Assembly (NCBI GenBank): GCA_025642065.1
Contig: JAODUP010000057.1
Location: forward strand, 661,501-725,500
DNA length: 64,000 nt
Origin: Paralvinella palmiformis
Lineage: Eukaryota; Annelida; Polychaeta; Terebellida; Alvinellidae
Direction: 5' to 3'
Numbering within the stretch: position 1 is the first letter of the stretch; every line of letters starts with the position of its first letter. The notes beneath the pieces were generated by a model, which was not told the DNA's origin, ran no database searches, and was given only the letters and a program-made list of their open reading frames with translations. The position numbers and the translations under genes are program-made. Shown in pieces: positions 13,768-27,222 of the stretch.

Positions 13768-13966
13768 GAGAGAGAAAAAAAGTGTGTGCGTGTGTGTGTG
13801 TGTGCGTGCGTGTGCGTGTGTGTGGGAGTGTGTGTGTGGGTGGGAGGAGAAAGAGAGTGTGTGGGGAAGGGAGTGACAGAGAGTGTGTGTGGTGTGTATG
13901 TGTGTGTATATATATGTATGTGTTTGTGTGTTAGTGTGTGTGTGTGCGCGCGCGTGTGTGTGTGTT
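13768..13966. repeat. (GA)n(GT)n compound microsatellite
   Basis: GT-rich repeat interrupted by AGAGAGTGTG blocks; includes a (GC)n island near 13946. Confidence 0.9.
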
Positions 13967-14640
13967 TAGAATTCCATACATCATAAAAGATGTCGCCTCA
14001 ACGTGCTGTTTCAATAAATTATTCGTTCGGATTCGGCAATTAACTGAGATGAAAATTCACATTTCTGGCGACAGGCATTTTAAGGAAAATCTAAATCAAA
14101 CAGGAAATCTAATCAAAGATTATTTCATTTATAAGCTTAACATCTACGAGAATCAGTGTACGGTATTTTTGCTGATCTTATTCTATGCCGACGTTTCAGT
14201 GTCAGATAATCCCGAAAGATGAGACGGCCGGAACCGAACCCACCAGCAGAGATATGTATATGGCGAACCGCACCAACAGCTTGGCCACGAATACGATCTG
14301 CCATTATGGATAATTTGATGTGTTATATTAAATTCATGCCGCGGGGTCATACACAGACGGCGATCTTTACAACGAGCTACATCATCAGAGACGTCGCGTG
14401 ACCGGAAACGCCGGTTTGATGGGCCCAAGGCTGATTATACAACAATGTTCCGGGTTATTGTCTTCGCATAATAAACAAAATGGAGTTCGTTATTCGCATG
14501 ATAAAGGGAACGGGGGGAGATAGTTCGGTAATATTGGTTAATATAATAGTTGTTATGCGAAAAGTGACGCCATTTTATTTCTATTACGCGAATGCCACAA
14601 ACAAGAGCATTGCTCGTTTGTGAGTCACTAATTCTTAAGC

Positions 14641-14820
14641 TGATTGATGTTTTACGGCCAATTTTGTCCACATGGTAGGCTAAATGGGCCGAGCGACCTC
14701 CAAAGGTAATGAACCGAAGTCGAAGATGAAACACCCTTCGGGTATGCCCACGCCGAGATTCGAACGTGGGTGGTAGTGATCTGTGGTCCAACGCGCTACC
14801 GCTAGACCACGGAGGGGGCC
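14641..14820 (-). mobile_element. SINE family A, near full length
   Basis: Reverse orientation: the tail (TGATTGATGTTTTACGGCC on plus) comes first, and the tRNA head ends at GCTAGACCACGGAGG. Both promoter boxes are recognisable. Confidence 0.88.
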
Positions 14821-15075
14821 CTCACGACTTTTGCGCGAGAAAATTCCTGATTATACCAATCTCGGCGTACAGAGACAGAATCCGACACGGCGATGAAGTT
14901 GTAAAAGATACTGAGATGAAGCAGATCGTGGTCTTTCAATGCCTCATCCCTATGACCTTGACGAGTCTGATCCGAGAAGCGACAGATCAAGGTTAAAATG
15001 GTTATAGGCCACCAGCTACTAAAGTCAGATAAAACAAGACTGACATACGAAGAGGAAATTGTCAAGGCCATTCTC

Positions 15076-15077
<2 letters not shown>

Positions 15078-15139
<62 letters not shown>
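15078..15139. repeat. (TA)n microsatellite
   Basis: About 31 uninterrupted TA units. Confidence 0.95.
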
Positions 15140-15140
<1 letters not shown>

Positions 15141-15527
15141 CAACAACTTTGAGCTGCTCTGACGATTCAATTTCCTTTCTTCACAGATAACGTCCCCGCG
15201 TTGACACGCTCAAAGAACCGATAAATTCGTCCTGACATTGTTATTACACTTGCTCGTCCCCCTCCATGCAAATAGATTGTTGTTGAAGACGCCGACGTCA
15301 GTCACGTGATGCCTCGTGAAGGGGAAATATTGCGGTATACTGCGTAAATAGACGGTAATTATGACGTATTGTACGCGTATCGGTTTGTTTATGATGTAAA
15401 TATGTCGTTTTGTTCGATATTAAATACGACGAGGCTAAATACTGTCCTTAACGTAGAACCTCTAAAACCGGCTACAATAAGGCAGCCTTCACGGGTAATC
15501 GTTCATGAATAGGCTGGAACATTTATG

Positions 15528-15836
15528 TATATAATAATAATGCATGTTTATATAGCGCCAGAATCAGGTAGTCCTGTTCTGAGGCGCTGTACAGTATTAT
15601 TCACCCTGACTCCTGACAACCTGTTTCCACCCAAGGGAGCAAACAACGCATGCTGCCATTATAGGCGCAAGACGTTACTCAAACGCATAGCCATCGCGTC
15701 CTATCGGGTACTCATTTTTTATGGATGAACGAACCAGTCGCCACGTGACGGCATTGCAGTTCACGTAGCCTCGAACCCGCGACCGTTCGGCTACGAGTCC
15801 TACGCTCTATTAACTGCGCTATCACGGCTCGACATT
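15528..15836 (-). mobile_element. Second tRNA-derived SINE family (TTTATATAGCGCC tail)
   Basis: On the minus strand a tRNA-like head (TGATAGCGCAGTTAATAGAG, B box GGGTTCGAGGC) is followed by a body including CGTCACGTGGCGA and ending near TATAAACATGCATTATTATT. On plus, the motif TTTATATAGCGCC marks the tail side. The body is shared with 32.9-33.1 kb. Confidence 0.75.
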
Positions 15837-15887
15837 CATGTTTCGTTTTATCTGTCACGTAAGGCTCTGTTACATATTTGTGTTGAC

Positions 15888-15922
<35 letters not shown>

Positions 15923-16135
15923 CACTCGTTCATTCATTCGCTTATATCATATAATATAATTTACTCTGTTCCCTTTATACACCAGGCATACTCCCAGAGA
16001 CAGAGTACGAGGCATTATTTATCATTTTTGTTTTTATTAATTCAGTAGTCGTGGCAAGGGTCAGGACATTTACCGATTTGCACCTTGCCCCTGATATGGA
16101 CTTGCGTAATCAGGCATGATCCATCGCCACTCCTG

Positions 16136-16137
<2 letters not shown>

Positions 16138-16223
<86 letters not shown>

Positions 16224-16227
16224 GCAC
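16138..16227. repeat. (CA)n microsatellite
   Basis: More than 40 uninterrupted CA units, then CGCACGCA. Likely polymorphic. Confidence 0.95.
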
Positions 16228-17135
16228 GAACTGATCTTTGAAGACGGTAACAATTGGGTTATATGGTTTATATAATATTGCTTTGAAGAAAGATACAGCA
16301 ATTAAAAAATAGCTATAAATAGGGCTGCTTAGATAATTAATCTAAACATTCTCACTACTGCCGTGATCTGACTTGGGTGTTCTACTCCCAAACTCCACGG
16401 CTGTAGGTGATTCGCTTTTTGTTTTTGCTTGGCGGCTTAGGGACTGGTGAGACATTACACATGTCTCAGCAAGAAAAGTCGCCACTCTGGATTCAGTCCC
16501 CTGAAGAAACGTCCAGAGTTTGAATTCACGGTTCGAGATTCTCTGTGCCTGTGCCTTATTATACACAGCTAAAACACACACACACGCACACACACACACG
16601 CACACACACACGCACGAACGCACGCACGCCCGAACACGCGAACGCCATGCCAACTCCGAGACCAGCCATACAAGTGTCAGCTGAGGACCACGTTGAGAGA
16701 TTTTTCATCACTATTATTGGCCCTCGTTCCACGACGTCCACGTCGTCCCGTGTGCCCGTATAAAGGATATGGCTATGATTGCTCGGGCCATAAACATATA
16801 AATTATATATATTAAGCCATGTTTATTTCCAAGTTCTGTTCGGCTCGTAGCTGTTAATCATTCGGCTCCAGTTCAGACCGTGCCATTTGCCGTCGTATGT
16901 TAGCCATCTCTGTGACGTTTTACGCCATGAATATTCATAAATCTTCGACGGAGAATGGCACTCCATCTAGTTGACATAGCGTAGTTGAGGCGTGTGTGTT
17001 TACGTCGTAAACGATTGGTCAACAGTAACGGGGCATCGTTCTCCCGACATGCGTTAGTCATATTGTAATGGATGAAGTTATATGTGCTAAACGAACCTCA
17101 GTGTTGTTTCTTGTTCTTCATTAGTTAATGCACGC

Positions 17136-17296
17136 AACAACAACAACAACAGCGACAGCATCAGCAACAACATCAACAACAAGAACAACAACAAGAACAA
17201 CAACAACAACTACTACTACTACTAATAGTCGTAGTATTAGTAGCTAGTAGCACTAATAATACTGCTACTATTACTACTAGTAGTAATAGTAGTAAC
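17136..17296. repeat. Trinucleotide-rich block (CAA, CTA, TAG)
   Basis: CAACAA units change to CTACTA and then TAGTAG, which are mutually complementary and could fold into a hairpin. Confidence 0.85.
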
Positions 17297-17370
17297 AGTA
17301 CTCCGATAGCGCAGTAGATAGAGCGTTGTGATACAATACCTCCAGCTCTGAGCTCGAACAGGATCGCTAT
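17297..17370 (+). mobile_element. tRNA-like SINE head, degraded
   Basis: CTCCGATAGCGCAGTAGATA and then GAGCG resembles an A-box region. GAGCTCGAACAGGATCG is a damaged B box. It sits between trinucleotide repeats. Confidence 0.45.
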
Positions 17371-17477
17371 CCGAGTTTGTGAGATGTTTCCTACAGTAGT
17401 AACCCGTAGGCCATATGACTGAAGTGTGAACAATTCCAGTTCTAAACAGACCACTCATTACTCCTACTAATACTACT

Positions 17478-17478
<1 letters not shown>

Positions 17479-17514
<36 letters not shown>
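17479..17514. repeat. (CTAT)n microsatellite
   Basis: About nine CTAT units. Confidence 0.93.
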
Positions 17515-19759
17515 TTATCCATGCAGTTAGCAATATGTTCGCGTTTAAGACCTTCCCCGAAGAGCGAAATAATCGAAGATAGTCAACAGACAGATTAGCA
17601 TACAAAGTCACACCTAAACGTTGTGTATGTGTTCTATTTTTGTACACCACTGATGGGTACTGATCAAACTCGGGCGGACATACCCATTTATCAGAAATGC
17701 TCTCATGCCATGGTGATGTATTTAATGCCAAAAAGATCACTTCCATTCCATAGATTACCCGGTAAGAGCTAAGTTTCTCTGTGGGTGGTTTCTTCTGAGC
17801 TTCAGCCAAGCTAGGATTGTCCTTGTGAGTCTTCAATATCCGTAAACATTATAAGTAATCGACTAAGGACCGTACTGTGTATCAAACAGGCTCCATGTTC
17901 CGCCATCACAAAGTTCACGTGTTACAGTTAACAACGAGCTTCATCGGCATGTCTTCCTAAACGTATAGTTTTGTTTATTCCGCTCGCCGAATCCGGATAT
18001 CTCTAAACGAGTTAATTTAGTTGTAGATGATAAATATTCGAACAGAACGAACTCCTATTTGAACGATTCTTATTTTTACCAAACTGAAGCTGCAGTTCGT
18101 GGCGTTCTGGAGCTGTAGACTCTCGTCTTCGGTTATCGAATTCTAGTGCGTCATCTCATTTCTTTACCGGGTAACCCCTCGACCAAATATCGGGATCTCG
18201 GCTAGAACAAAGGCTAAGCGAACCACCAAACTATAAAACTTGGCTCTCTATGGAAACTCATATTATCCGAAATTTTATTACATTCACATCAACTGATATA
18301 AGAAATGTTTACTTTTTGGCAGTAATTATGCCCGGCTCCAGTTGGGTTCTGTGTGGTTAGTAAAGATATTTTGTGGTTAAATCATCTCCGAAAGTGTCAT
18401 TACAAAAACAAAACACTCCCTAGACAGCTTCTGAGAAAATACACGATGGAACTAACCTTCTGAAAGGTCAATGATGCAACAAAACTTCTTAAATGTTATT
18501 TAAGTTGCTAATAATTAAAATACAAATACATTTTAACTCACTTTTTCCTTAATACTTATTCATCAAATTAATTAATTAATTAAACATTATATTTTAAAGG
18601 GGGAAAATAACATTACAGCTATATATAATAATTGAAGATAATTCGTAAAGAATGGCAGATAACAAAATATTCTATTAAGTCTTTACACAAAATAATATCA
18701 CCTTCGAGTATTTGTATTCGATTACAGATAAAATGGCCAATGCTTCCTGGATAGAAAGCGCAGACAAAGACCGCCACTGAGGGAGTATTGTTTGCTAAAA
18801 TCGATTTCACGAGAGAATTAGTCTTCATTTGTTTTGCCGATAAGACGTCGGCAGATAGGACGCCCGTATTCCCATCATGCAATGTGCGTGACACAGACTC
18901 TAACAGGCGATAGACAGGTCGTTCCCTCTTCAGTCAGTTCACGTCGCTTCCCACGAGTCGCTTTCTCCAGCCAGGAGATGGACTTATACGTGCAGTGCAG
19001 TTCATAAAACCGTCACACGGTTTTCGAGAGAACGCCTATCTATATTTCAAACCGTACGAATAGTGCAGTTTCTGTATTGAGTTTAGCATCTCAGTTTAAG
19101 AAAAAGAACTATTTCAAATAACGGATCATAATATCATCTTTGTTACAAATTTAGAATTGGTTTTGTTATTTCTCTTAATTCTTTGTATGTGTTATTATGC
19201 CACGAGAGTGTTTTGTTCTCTCTCATAAAACGGTAAATCTGTGTTGTTTTAAACTACTTTGACTTATGTCAAGTCTACCGAGTTGCTGTCCCCTCAATTT
19301 GAACAGTTTGAAGTGAACGAAAGTCTTCTGGCTGAATATCATAGTTCAGTACCGATAGAGAAGGCCCTAACAATGTGTTTATCGGGCGTATTAATGGAAA
19401 ATATTTTGGTACGTCGCATTTTCTGCATGACTTCATATTGTAAACACTTTGTTTGCTTACCGTATTTGTGGATTTTAGCTTTGTAATAAAGAGTTTGATA
19501 ACACTGGTCGCATTGAATCATTGTCAGGATTTAATAATAGAAAGCATTTATTACAGTTAGTATACACTTCTTCTGGAACACTCCATCTGCTCGTGTCTTC
19601 CGAGGTTGGTTCGAACAAATATTGGTTCTAATCGATCTGTGACAGCTGACGTAAGGAACCAATAAAACAGATCAATACGAATATTTACGACATAACCTAT
19701 TGACATTGTAACATATAGTCCGCCTAAGTTTACTTCCATTAATCACAGAAATGTACATG
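17515..19759. other. Intergenic stretch with no recognised gene
   Basis: Unique AT-rich sequence. A 91-codon minus frame (18619-18894) is open but matches nothing recognised. No clear repeats. Confidence 0.45.
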
Positions 19760-19934
19760 TTGCTGTTTTACGGCCACCTTTGTGCACGATGCAGGCTAAA
19801 TGGTGCGAGAAACCCCTAAAGACAACGAGGCGAAGTGAAAGATGAAACACCCTTTCGACATAGCCCGGCCAGGGTTTGAACCCAGATGCTGTAGATCTGT
19901 GGCCATCCGCGCTACCAGTTAGGCCATGGAGGCT
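19760..19934 (-). mobile_element. SINE family A, variant subfamily B
   Basis: Same tail and body plan, but the head differs: GGCCTAACTGGTAGCGCGG on the minus strand, B box GGGTTTGAACCC. The same variant head appears at 21.6 and 23.9 kb, so there are at least two head lineages. Confidence 0.82.
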
Positions 19935-21049
19935 AGCAGAGAAAGACGGGTTTTGTGAGCATCTTGCGACCAACAGATTTGCATCTACAGTCTGTCTTCC
20001 CGTTTTACTTCGACGATCTCCATGCGACGATGACAAATTCGAAGATTGATGTGCCATCAGTTTGTTATGACAGTAAATTATAATCTGCGCCCAATTCCTA
20101 CAGTCTACACGCCCCACCACCCCCCCCCCCTCCCATCCGGATACCCCCACCCCTAGTCAATAAAGAAAACAATCGCTTCGGTGTATCAATATGATATAAG
20201 AAAGCCCCCCTCAATTCCATTTATCGGAAGAACAGCTTAAATGGAATTATTTCAAAATTCGTCCAACTTAATTATGGCATTATAATCATAATTATTTTAA
20301 AACGCGACAATTAATGTTGTTAGTCCATTTTTCGCTCGAAGCTTCGGTTTTGTTTTTATTTTAATGCAATTTTCAAACGCCTCGGTTCCCTAAATTTTAT
20401 TATGCGGCCCACTCTAACCGTAAACTTATCATTTTACTAAATTTCGGTGCTTCTATAATTATGAAATTGCTTTTAGCGACGTGATAATAACACCGAAAAT
20501 ATTACCGCCCCCCCCCCACTGATTTTAATAGATTAGAGGTCATTAATATTTAATTCCACAATCAGTATTCAGGCTGTCCTCCGCTGTCTGTTGTTATCCC
20601 GTGTCTTCTTCAATCCTCATCTCTCCATAGACCTAATTAACTTGTTTTATAATTAGCTGTCGAAATTTATACGTTAATTCTGTACGAGCGTAGCTGTTCG
20701 GGATCAAGCTCGGAAGGAACGCCGAGTATCTATAATAATTTAAAAACGCGTCTTGTAAAGACAACACGAAAAAATAAACTAGCGACGCCTACTCTGAAAT
20801 AAACCAATCATGACTCTATTTGTGTTTGCGTTTGGCTTGATGTATGTAAAAACGACACACAATTTTGGTTAAAAATCATTTAGTTGGCTATAGATTACGA
20901 TATAGAACGACAATCTATCGATAACGGTCAATTAAGAACAAAAGTGTGTGTGGGGGGGGGGGGGTAGCGAATGAACCAAAATTGTGACTTTACACTTGAT
21001 GAAACTGTTCTTATCCAAAATAAAGGAATTCTTGGGGCAAGTATAGAGG

Positions 21050-21152
21050 AGGATGTATGTGTGTGTTTTTGGATGTTTGTTTGTGTGTGTGTGTTTGTGT
21101 GTGTTTGTGTGTGTGTGTGTGCGTGCGTGCGTGCGTGTGTGTGTGCGTGCGC
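21050..21152. repeat. (GT)n microsatellite just downstream of the KCNMB-like stop
   Basis: GT and GTTT units with CGTG variants. It begins about 20 bp past the stop codon on the gene's 3' side, so it is probably in the 3' UTR or at its end. Confidence 0.9.
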
Positions 21153-21174
21153 GGAGGGGAGCATGTCGGCGTTT

Positions 21175-21489
21175 TTATTTACATCCCTTAGTTTCCATCG
21201 CTCGTAGAGGAGTCCTGAAGTTCACTCGCCCGTCATAGTGTTCGCTGTTTTCTTTAATGGCGTGTATTCCGGCGAAGAACAAGCCGACGAATCCAAAAAT
21301 AAAGACCATCGTCGGCCAGAACATGGCGTTCACCAGCAGCCAGTTAATGCCGTCGTTGTCCTTCCTCCGAGCCGTCCTCGGGTACAGTTCGCCGCACAAC
21401 ACGTTCTGGTCGCGTCTGATCTTCTTTCCGGAATAAGTCAGCGTGAGGTTCGTTGGGGGGCCCTGAGCGTGACATCTACAGCAGAAAGT
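21175..21489 (-). CDS. KCNMB-like exon 3 (TM2 and stop)
   Basis: 105 codons including the stop. TFCCRCHAQGPPTNLTLTYS is followed by a basic stretch, then WLLVNAMFWPTMVFIFGFVG as TM2 and a 26-residue tail. The acceptor is TTTTCCCGCAG. A minus-strand AATAAA overlaps the stop codon (21178-21173). Confidence 0.68.
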   Translation of the reverse strand, partial: TFCCRCHAQGPPTNLTLTYSGKKIRRDQNVLCGELYPRTARRKDNDGINWLLVNAMFWPTMVFIFGFVGLFFAGIHAIKENSEHYDGRVNFRTPLRAMETKGCK

Positions 21490-22304
21490 CTGCGGGAAAA
21501 CGAAATGAAACGTTACGGCCGCCGTTTTACGGCCACCTTCGCGCACGTGATGCGGTAAACCGACAGAGGGCGCTCCGACGGTGGTGAAGCGAAGCGAAAA
21601 GTGGAACACCCTTCAGTAATAGCTCGGCCGGGATCTGAACCCGGGTGCTACGGATCTGTGGTCAATCGCGCTACCAGTTTAGGCCATGACAATTCCCTTA
21701 ATGTCCGTATGGAAAACCGAAGTACTAATGCTATCATCATCATCATCATCATCATCATTATCATCATCTATCTTTTAATTACCTACTTCAACCTCCTGCT
21801 CTTAAAGATATGTTTACCTTTTTACTATTTTACAATAACCGACCACTTTTTATCAGAATTGAGCCCGTGAAGTGTCGTGGAAATCTTCGACAGTGACCAG
21901 ATCTTCGGCGTAACGTGTTCCGGATTCTCGAACCGGCATTCGAAATCCGGAATATCCCGTCACTTAACGCGTCCGGAGAAATGTCCACTTGTCCGAACCC
22001 AATCAGCCAGTGCGCATGACAACAGTTTCGCGAAACGGTAGAACTTCCGGCTGATTTACGTCCGTTAAGTTAACGAAGTGCTCTTTCTTCTTTATTTAAT
22101 TCGAAATGGTTCGGAAGTAAAATGTCGCCGAAAGTGGAGAAAAGACGACGGAGAATGGTAATAAAATTTGTTCTATTCTGTTAATTCGTTTTTGGCTAAT
22201 CAGTGGATTGTTCACGAAGTTTGTCCAAAGTAATGTCGAGATAGATAGATAGATAGATAGATAGAGAGAGGGGGGAGAGATTGACAGTGGTGCGCGCGCG
22301 CGCG

Positions 22305-22373
<69 letters not shown>

Positions 22374-22446
22374 GGGAGAGAGATGATGTGTGTGTGTATA
22401 TGTATGTGGGGGGAAGGGAGTATGAGATTGGAGAGGAGAGAAGGAG

Positions 22447-22530
<84 letters not shown>

Positions 22531-22681
22531 GATGAGAGAGAGAGTAAGAGAGAGAGAGAGAGAAAGAAAGAGAGAGATTGAGAGATTGAGAGAGGGAAAG
22601 GGGGAGAGATTGGATGTGTGTGTGTGTGTGGGAGTGGGGAGTGAGATTGGGAGTTAAAGAATGGGAGACACACACACACAC

Positions 22682-22760
<79 letters not shown>

Positions 22761-23757
22761 AAGAGAGAGAGAGAGAGAGAGAGATGGAAAGGGGGATTAG
22801 ATTGAATGAGTGTGTGTATATGTGTGTGGGGGAGGGAGTTAAGATTGAGAGTTAAAGAATGGGAAAGAGAGAAAGAGAAAGGGCGGGAAGAAGCAACGAA
22901 TCATTTTAACGACATCAGGTGCTCATCAACGGTAAAAACTAAATCCTAAAATCTTTAAAAATCCCTTTCTCTGTTCTTCGGCACATTACTGGATTCCTTT
23001 TATAGGACTCAGTAGTATTTAGTCTGGAATAATCTCGCTACTATTACCGTCAGGGAATGACTTCATTTGTCCCGGATTGTTTTATACATCCGTTCTATTT
23101 TACCAAAAACTAAATTCACCGGATTTCCTCACTTTATCGTGTTCCCGCCTCATCCCCGGCAATCGATGAGAAGAAACGCCGGACTCCAGCGGCTGCTTCA
23201 GGAAGCCTTCCTTTACGGTATGAGACAGAGTACCATCGTGTCCCGAAGACTCGACTGAGAACTGTACACGGACCTAAAGGACAAACAAAAAAACAAACAA
23301 ACAGACAAACAGAACGTGAGAGCGTCATCACCACAGTCCGGCCACGAAGCCGTTAACGTCGACTCGAAACGTCTAAGTCGTACATAGTTAACCGGGAACG
23401 GATTATCTAAATTACCACCGGTAGGGGGCGCCGGCTCCTGATCGGTGGAGCGACGGGGGCCGTATAGACGAGTCGGCTAGTTTATGAAGCGATGGAATGG
23501 CGCGGTCGGGGGATGTTGACATTCCGGCACGCATTCGGTTCTATAGGTTGTGGCCGACGTCGGCCTGAAGCTCGGCCGACGACACGATTCATTCCCCCTA
23601 TATACTTTCTTAATGTTCCATTGTGGACAACCCGGCGAAGGGAAATCGAATAGACCAGACTCTGTATCCTTTGGTCATCATCAGTTGCCCGTTCTGAGAC
23701 AACCCAACGGCACATTTCTACCATTAGAGCGATATATTTGTTCAAATAAATATATAT

Positions 23758-23829
<72 letters not shown>

Positions 23830-23967
23830 CTGTTTTAGGCCACTTTTTAAAAGATAATGAGGCGAAGTGAAAGATGAAACACCCTTCTGACATAGCCCGG
23901 CCAGGGTTTGAACCCAGATGCTATAGATCTGTGGCCAACTGCGCTACCAGTTAGGCCACGGAGACCC

Positions 23968-24022
<55 letters not shown>

Positions 24023-24718
24023 AATAAACAATTCATTTAAAGGGAATTTTCACAGATTTTCACAGACACTTTTCGTGACAACATCCATCTCGCTCTATAA
24101 GCTGATTGTAGACAGGAAAAAAAAGGATTATGTTTTTAGTCCATTGTCTTTCTATGGATGGTCCGATTTCTCTTTGTCGATCATACACCGTGCGTGATGG
24201 ATGGTCGTTGTGTGAAATTAAGCGGACTAAGTGAGACCGTATCAGCGCTACTCGTATCTGTTAATTACATCTTCAGATCTGTCCCGATTTAGGCGCATCA
24301 ATTGCTCATCGCGAGCTTATATAGTCCAATTTCGAAGATCGGAAATGGCCCCACCCGCTCGTAGTTTAAACACCGAATCTCGCACGTATTTAACGATAAA
24401 TCGAGGGAATGTACGTACGCATTCACGCACACGCAGACACATGCGTGCGCAGCGCATGCGCATACAGAGGGAGAGAGAGGGGGAGGACGGGAGAAAGATG
24501 CGTGCAGATAGTTTTCATCTGCAGCCATACTCTATCAGGATCAGGTTCTAAGCGTATGACTAGAAATATTAAATTTTTCGGAAAATTCACTCGTAACACA
24601 TAAAAGGGGAAACAATAATACGCCATTGTTTAATATTGATTATTAATATCAGTTACTGAACTGATAGCATTATTCTTATACGGCACTCATTTAAGTGGAT
24701 CTAACATTGACAGTGGTG

Positions 24719-24784
<66 letters not shown>

Positions 24785-26379
24785 CTAACTACGGACAATC
24801 GACGTTCTTCGAGTATCCATGATGGGTTCGTTTGTTTCGTTGGCTTGTTTTTCTTCTGCGCCGCTCCACATCCGACTAACGATACTCCGACGTCATCCCG
24901 GCGTCGGGCCGCCCTCGCCATTCCGCTAAAGGGCGGTCTTGTGTCGGTACCGGAGTCAGCCGAGTCACAGTCGGCTGCAAAATACGATCCACATTATTGG
25001 CAGAAGGGAAATCGTTAGATTCAATACGACGGCGGTGTCTCATGGGAGAATGCCAGTTGAACCAAGTCGGGAAGAGGCCGCTCTTCGGGATCGCAATGTG
25101 GATGTCACGTCAGATTCAAAAATAAAACGCCGAGAAAATGGCAGCGAACGATAAAAGGCAACTGGATGGATCGTCTCCATTGACGGAGGAATACTCTCAG
25201 CTGCCAAAACGTACCTAAACTTATCAGATTAGTTCGAAGGATGGTCACCAGATGGTGAATAGCACAGATGGTCAGCGCCGTCCGAGTGGATGCTCTCTCT
25301 CTCTCTCTCTCCCCCCTCTCTTCAGTATCAGAGAATTACGTGGAGACATCCGAGAAACGAGCCGCTGATTTACGACGTACACGCTCCTATCGCTGGCCAC
25401 CAAATCCAGATAGTTCACGAAGGGACCGACCTTGGTCGGGCCCACGGGGGAAATCCATCGATCCCGATTCGCATAAATCCCAGCCGCGCGTCCTTTTGGG
25501 ATGGCGGGCGCGTGTGCGTCGTAAGGCGACCCGCCTCTTACCTACAGTTATGGCTTGTTTACCACAAACGGTGTCGGGAAAGTTCAGTCGGCAGCCATTT
25601 ATTGGCGCTGACCGTGACCTTCGAGGAAGGCAATCTGGCTCGGATCGTAAAGAAAAGCCTTTATGATGTTATTACCTGGGCGGCGGCGACAAGTCAGTCA
25701 GGATCTGACCGCTAATAAACAAACCAGTATGCCGAGAGATCCAGATTCCGTCGTATCAGTTCGGGCCAGCCAACCAAGAAACCGGATAGGGCGAACACCC
25801 GAACGTAAAGTGCGACGATCGGCGTTAATGGGAGCGGCACACTTTGACAAAGTGCTCCCATTGTCGTCACGAGGCCCACATCCGGCGCACAGGAGGCGCC
25901 GGCAGATGGTGGCGTGACGTCGGCTATCACGTGATAAACACGCCTTAAAGGTTATCATCATTAACTAGCGATATACCAAAGATCGCTCGACGGCCACCTT
26001 CCCGGTTGGCTTTTGTTTCAGGAGTCACGACAGCGCGGAGTCCATTTGTTCGCCTTTTCCGGATCAGATGACAAAGCTTAAGCGCCGTTCTGGATAAATT
26101 GGTAGTTTTACCTGCTTTATTTAGTACCGTTGTTACCTATGCTGAATTCGATTTTCAATTATTTTTAGCCCGATGGAATTAAATAAAAGCATCTACGTAT
26201 GCGCGCATACGTCCGCCCGCGCAGTATACACGTGCAAAGACAGGTACTCGTGAACGAACCCGCAGACACTCTCCTATAAACTACAAAGTACTAACACTGG
26301 CTAACCTTTTGGGATATCAGATGTTTGCAGAAATGAGTAATCTATTTTTACTTAGCAGTAACAACCAGGAATATAAATA

Positions 26380-26443
<64 letters not shown>

Positions 26444-27167
26444 TAAGTTCAATATCCCTAAGTCCATTGTTACACCTGTTCATCTCTAACAAAGCTAATT
26501 TGAGGTTTCTATCCCAGATTTATAATGTCCATATTATAATCTTCCCTTTACACAAAGTTAGATTTGTTTATATTTTAATGTGTAGATGTAAGTTATCATT
26601 GTTGGCTTAATTTATATAATTACCGATTAAAGGTTGTCACCAATATTGTAATCAGATTGATCAAGGGCAGCACTAATTAGGGAACTAACCGGTTTGTCAA
26701 GCTGCATTAATTAACTAAATTACCTAAACAATGGTATAATAGCTCCGTTTAAGCTCCTAACACTCTAAGAGGAACGAAGGGGAGATTTATTTATCTGTAT
26801 AACACCGATAACGCAATGTTAAAATTTGACATATTTGATGTCTCGACGACGGGAATGTTCAGTGGTACATTGTGAGACAGGGAGTTTGTTAAACGAAATC
26901 TATACACCTTATTGTTTCATCCATCACTTGAGATAAAAATTTAGAAATTTTTATCTCAGGTGATGGATGAAACAATAAGGTGTGTTGATGTTTTACGGCC
27001 ACTTTTGTGCACATGGTAGGCTAAATGGGACGAGCGACCTCCAAAGGTGATGAAGCGAAGTCGAAGATGAAACACCCTTCAGATATGCCCAGGTTGAGTT
27101 TCGAACTCATGTGCCAATGATCTGTGGTCCAACACGCTACTAATTAGACAACAAACGCGCCCCCTCT

Positions 27168-27222
<55 letters not shown>

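Noticed and set aside
22196..22681. Ser/Leu-rich and Arg/Glu-rich frames of about 150 codons.
   Set aside because: Translations of GA/CT microsatellites.
25268..25961. Several overlapping frames in GC-richer sequence within KCNMB-like intron 1.
   Set aside because: Open on both strands at once, none phase-compatible with the gene model in a convincing way. GC-rich sequence simply lacks stops.
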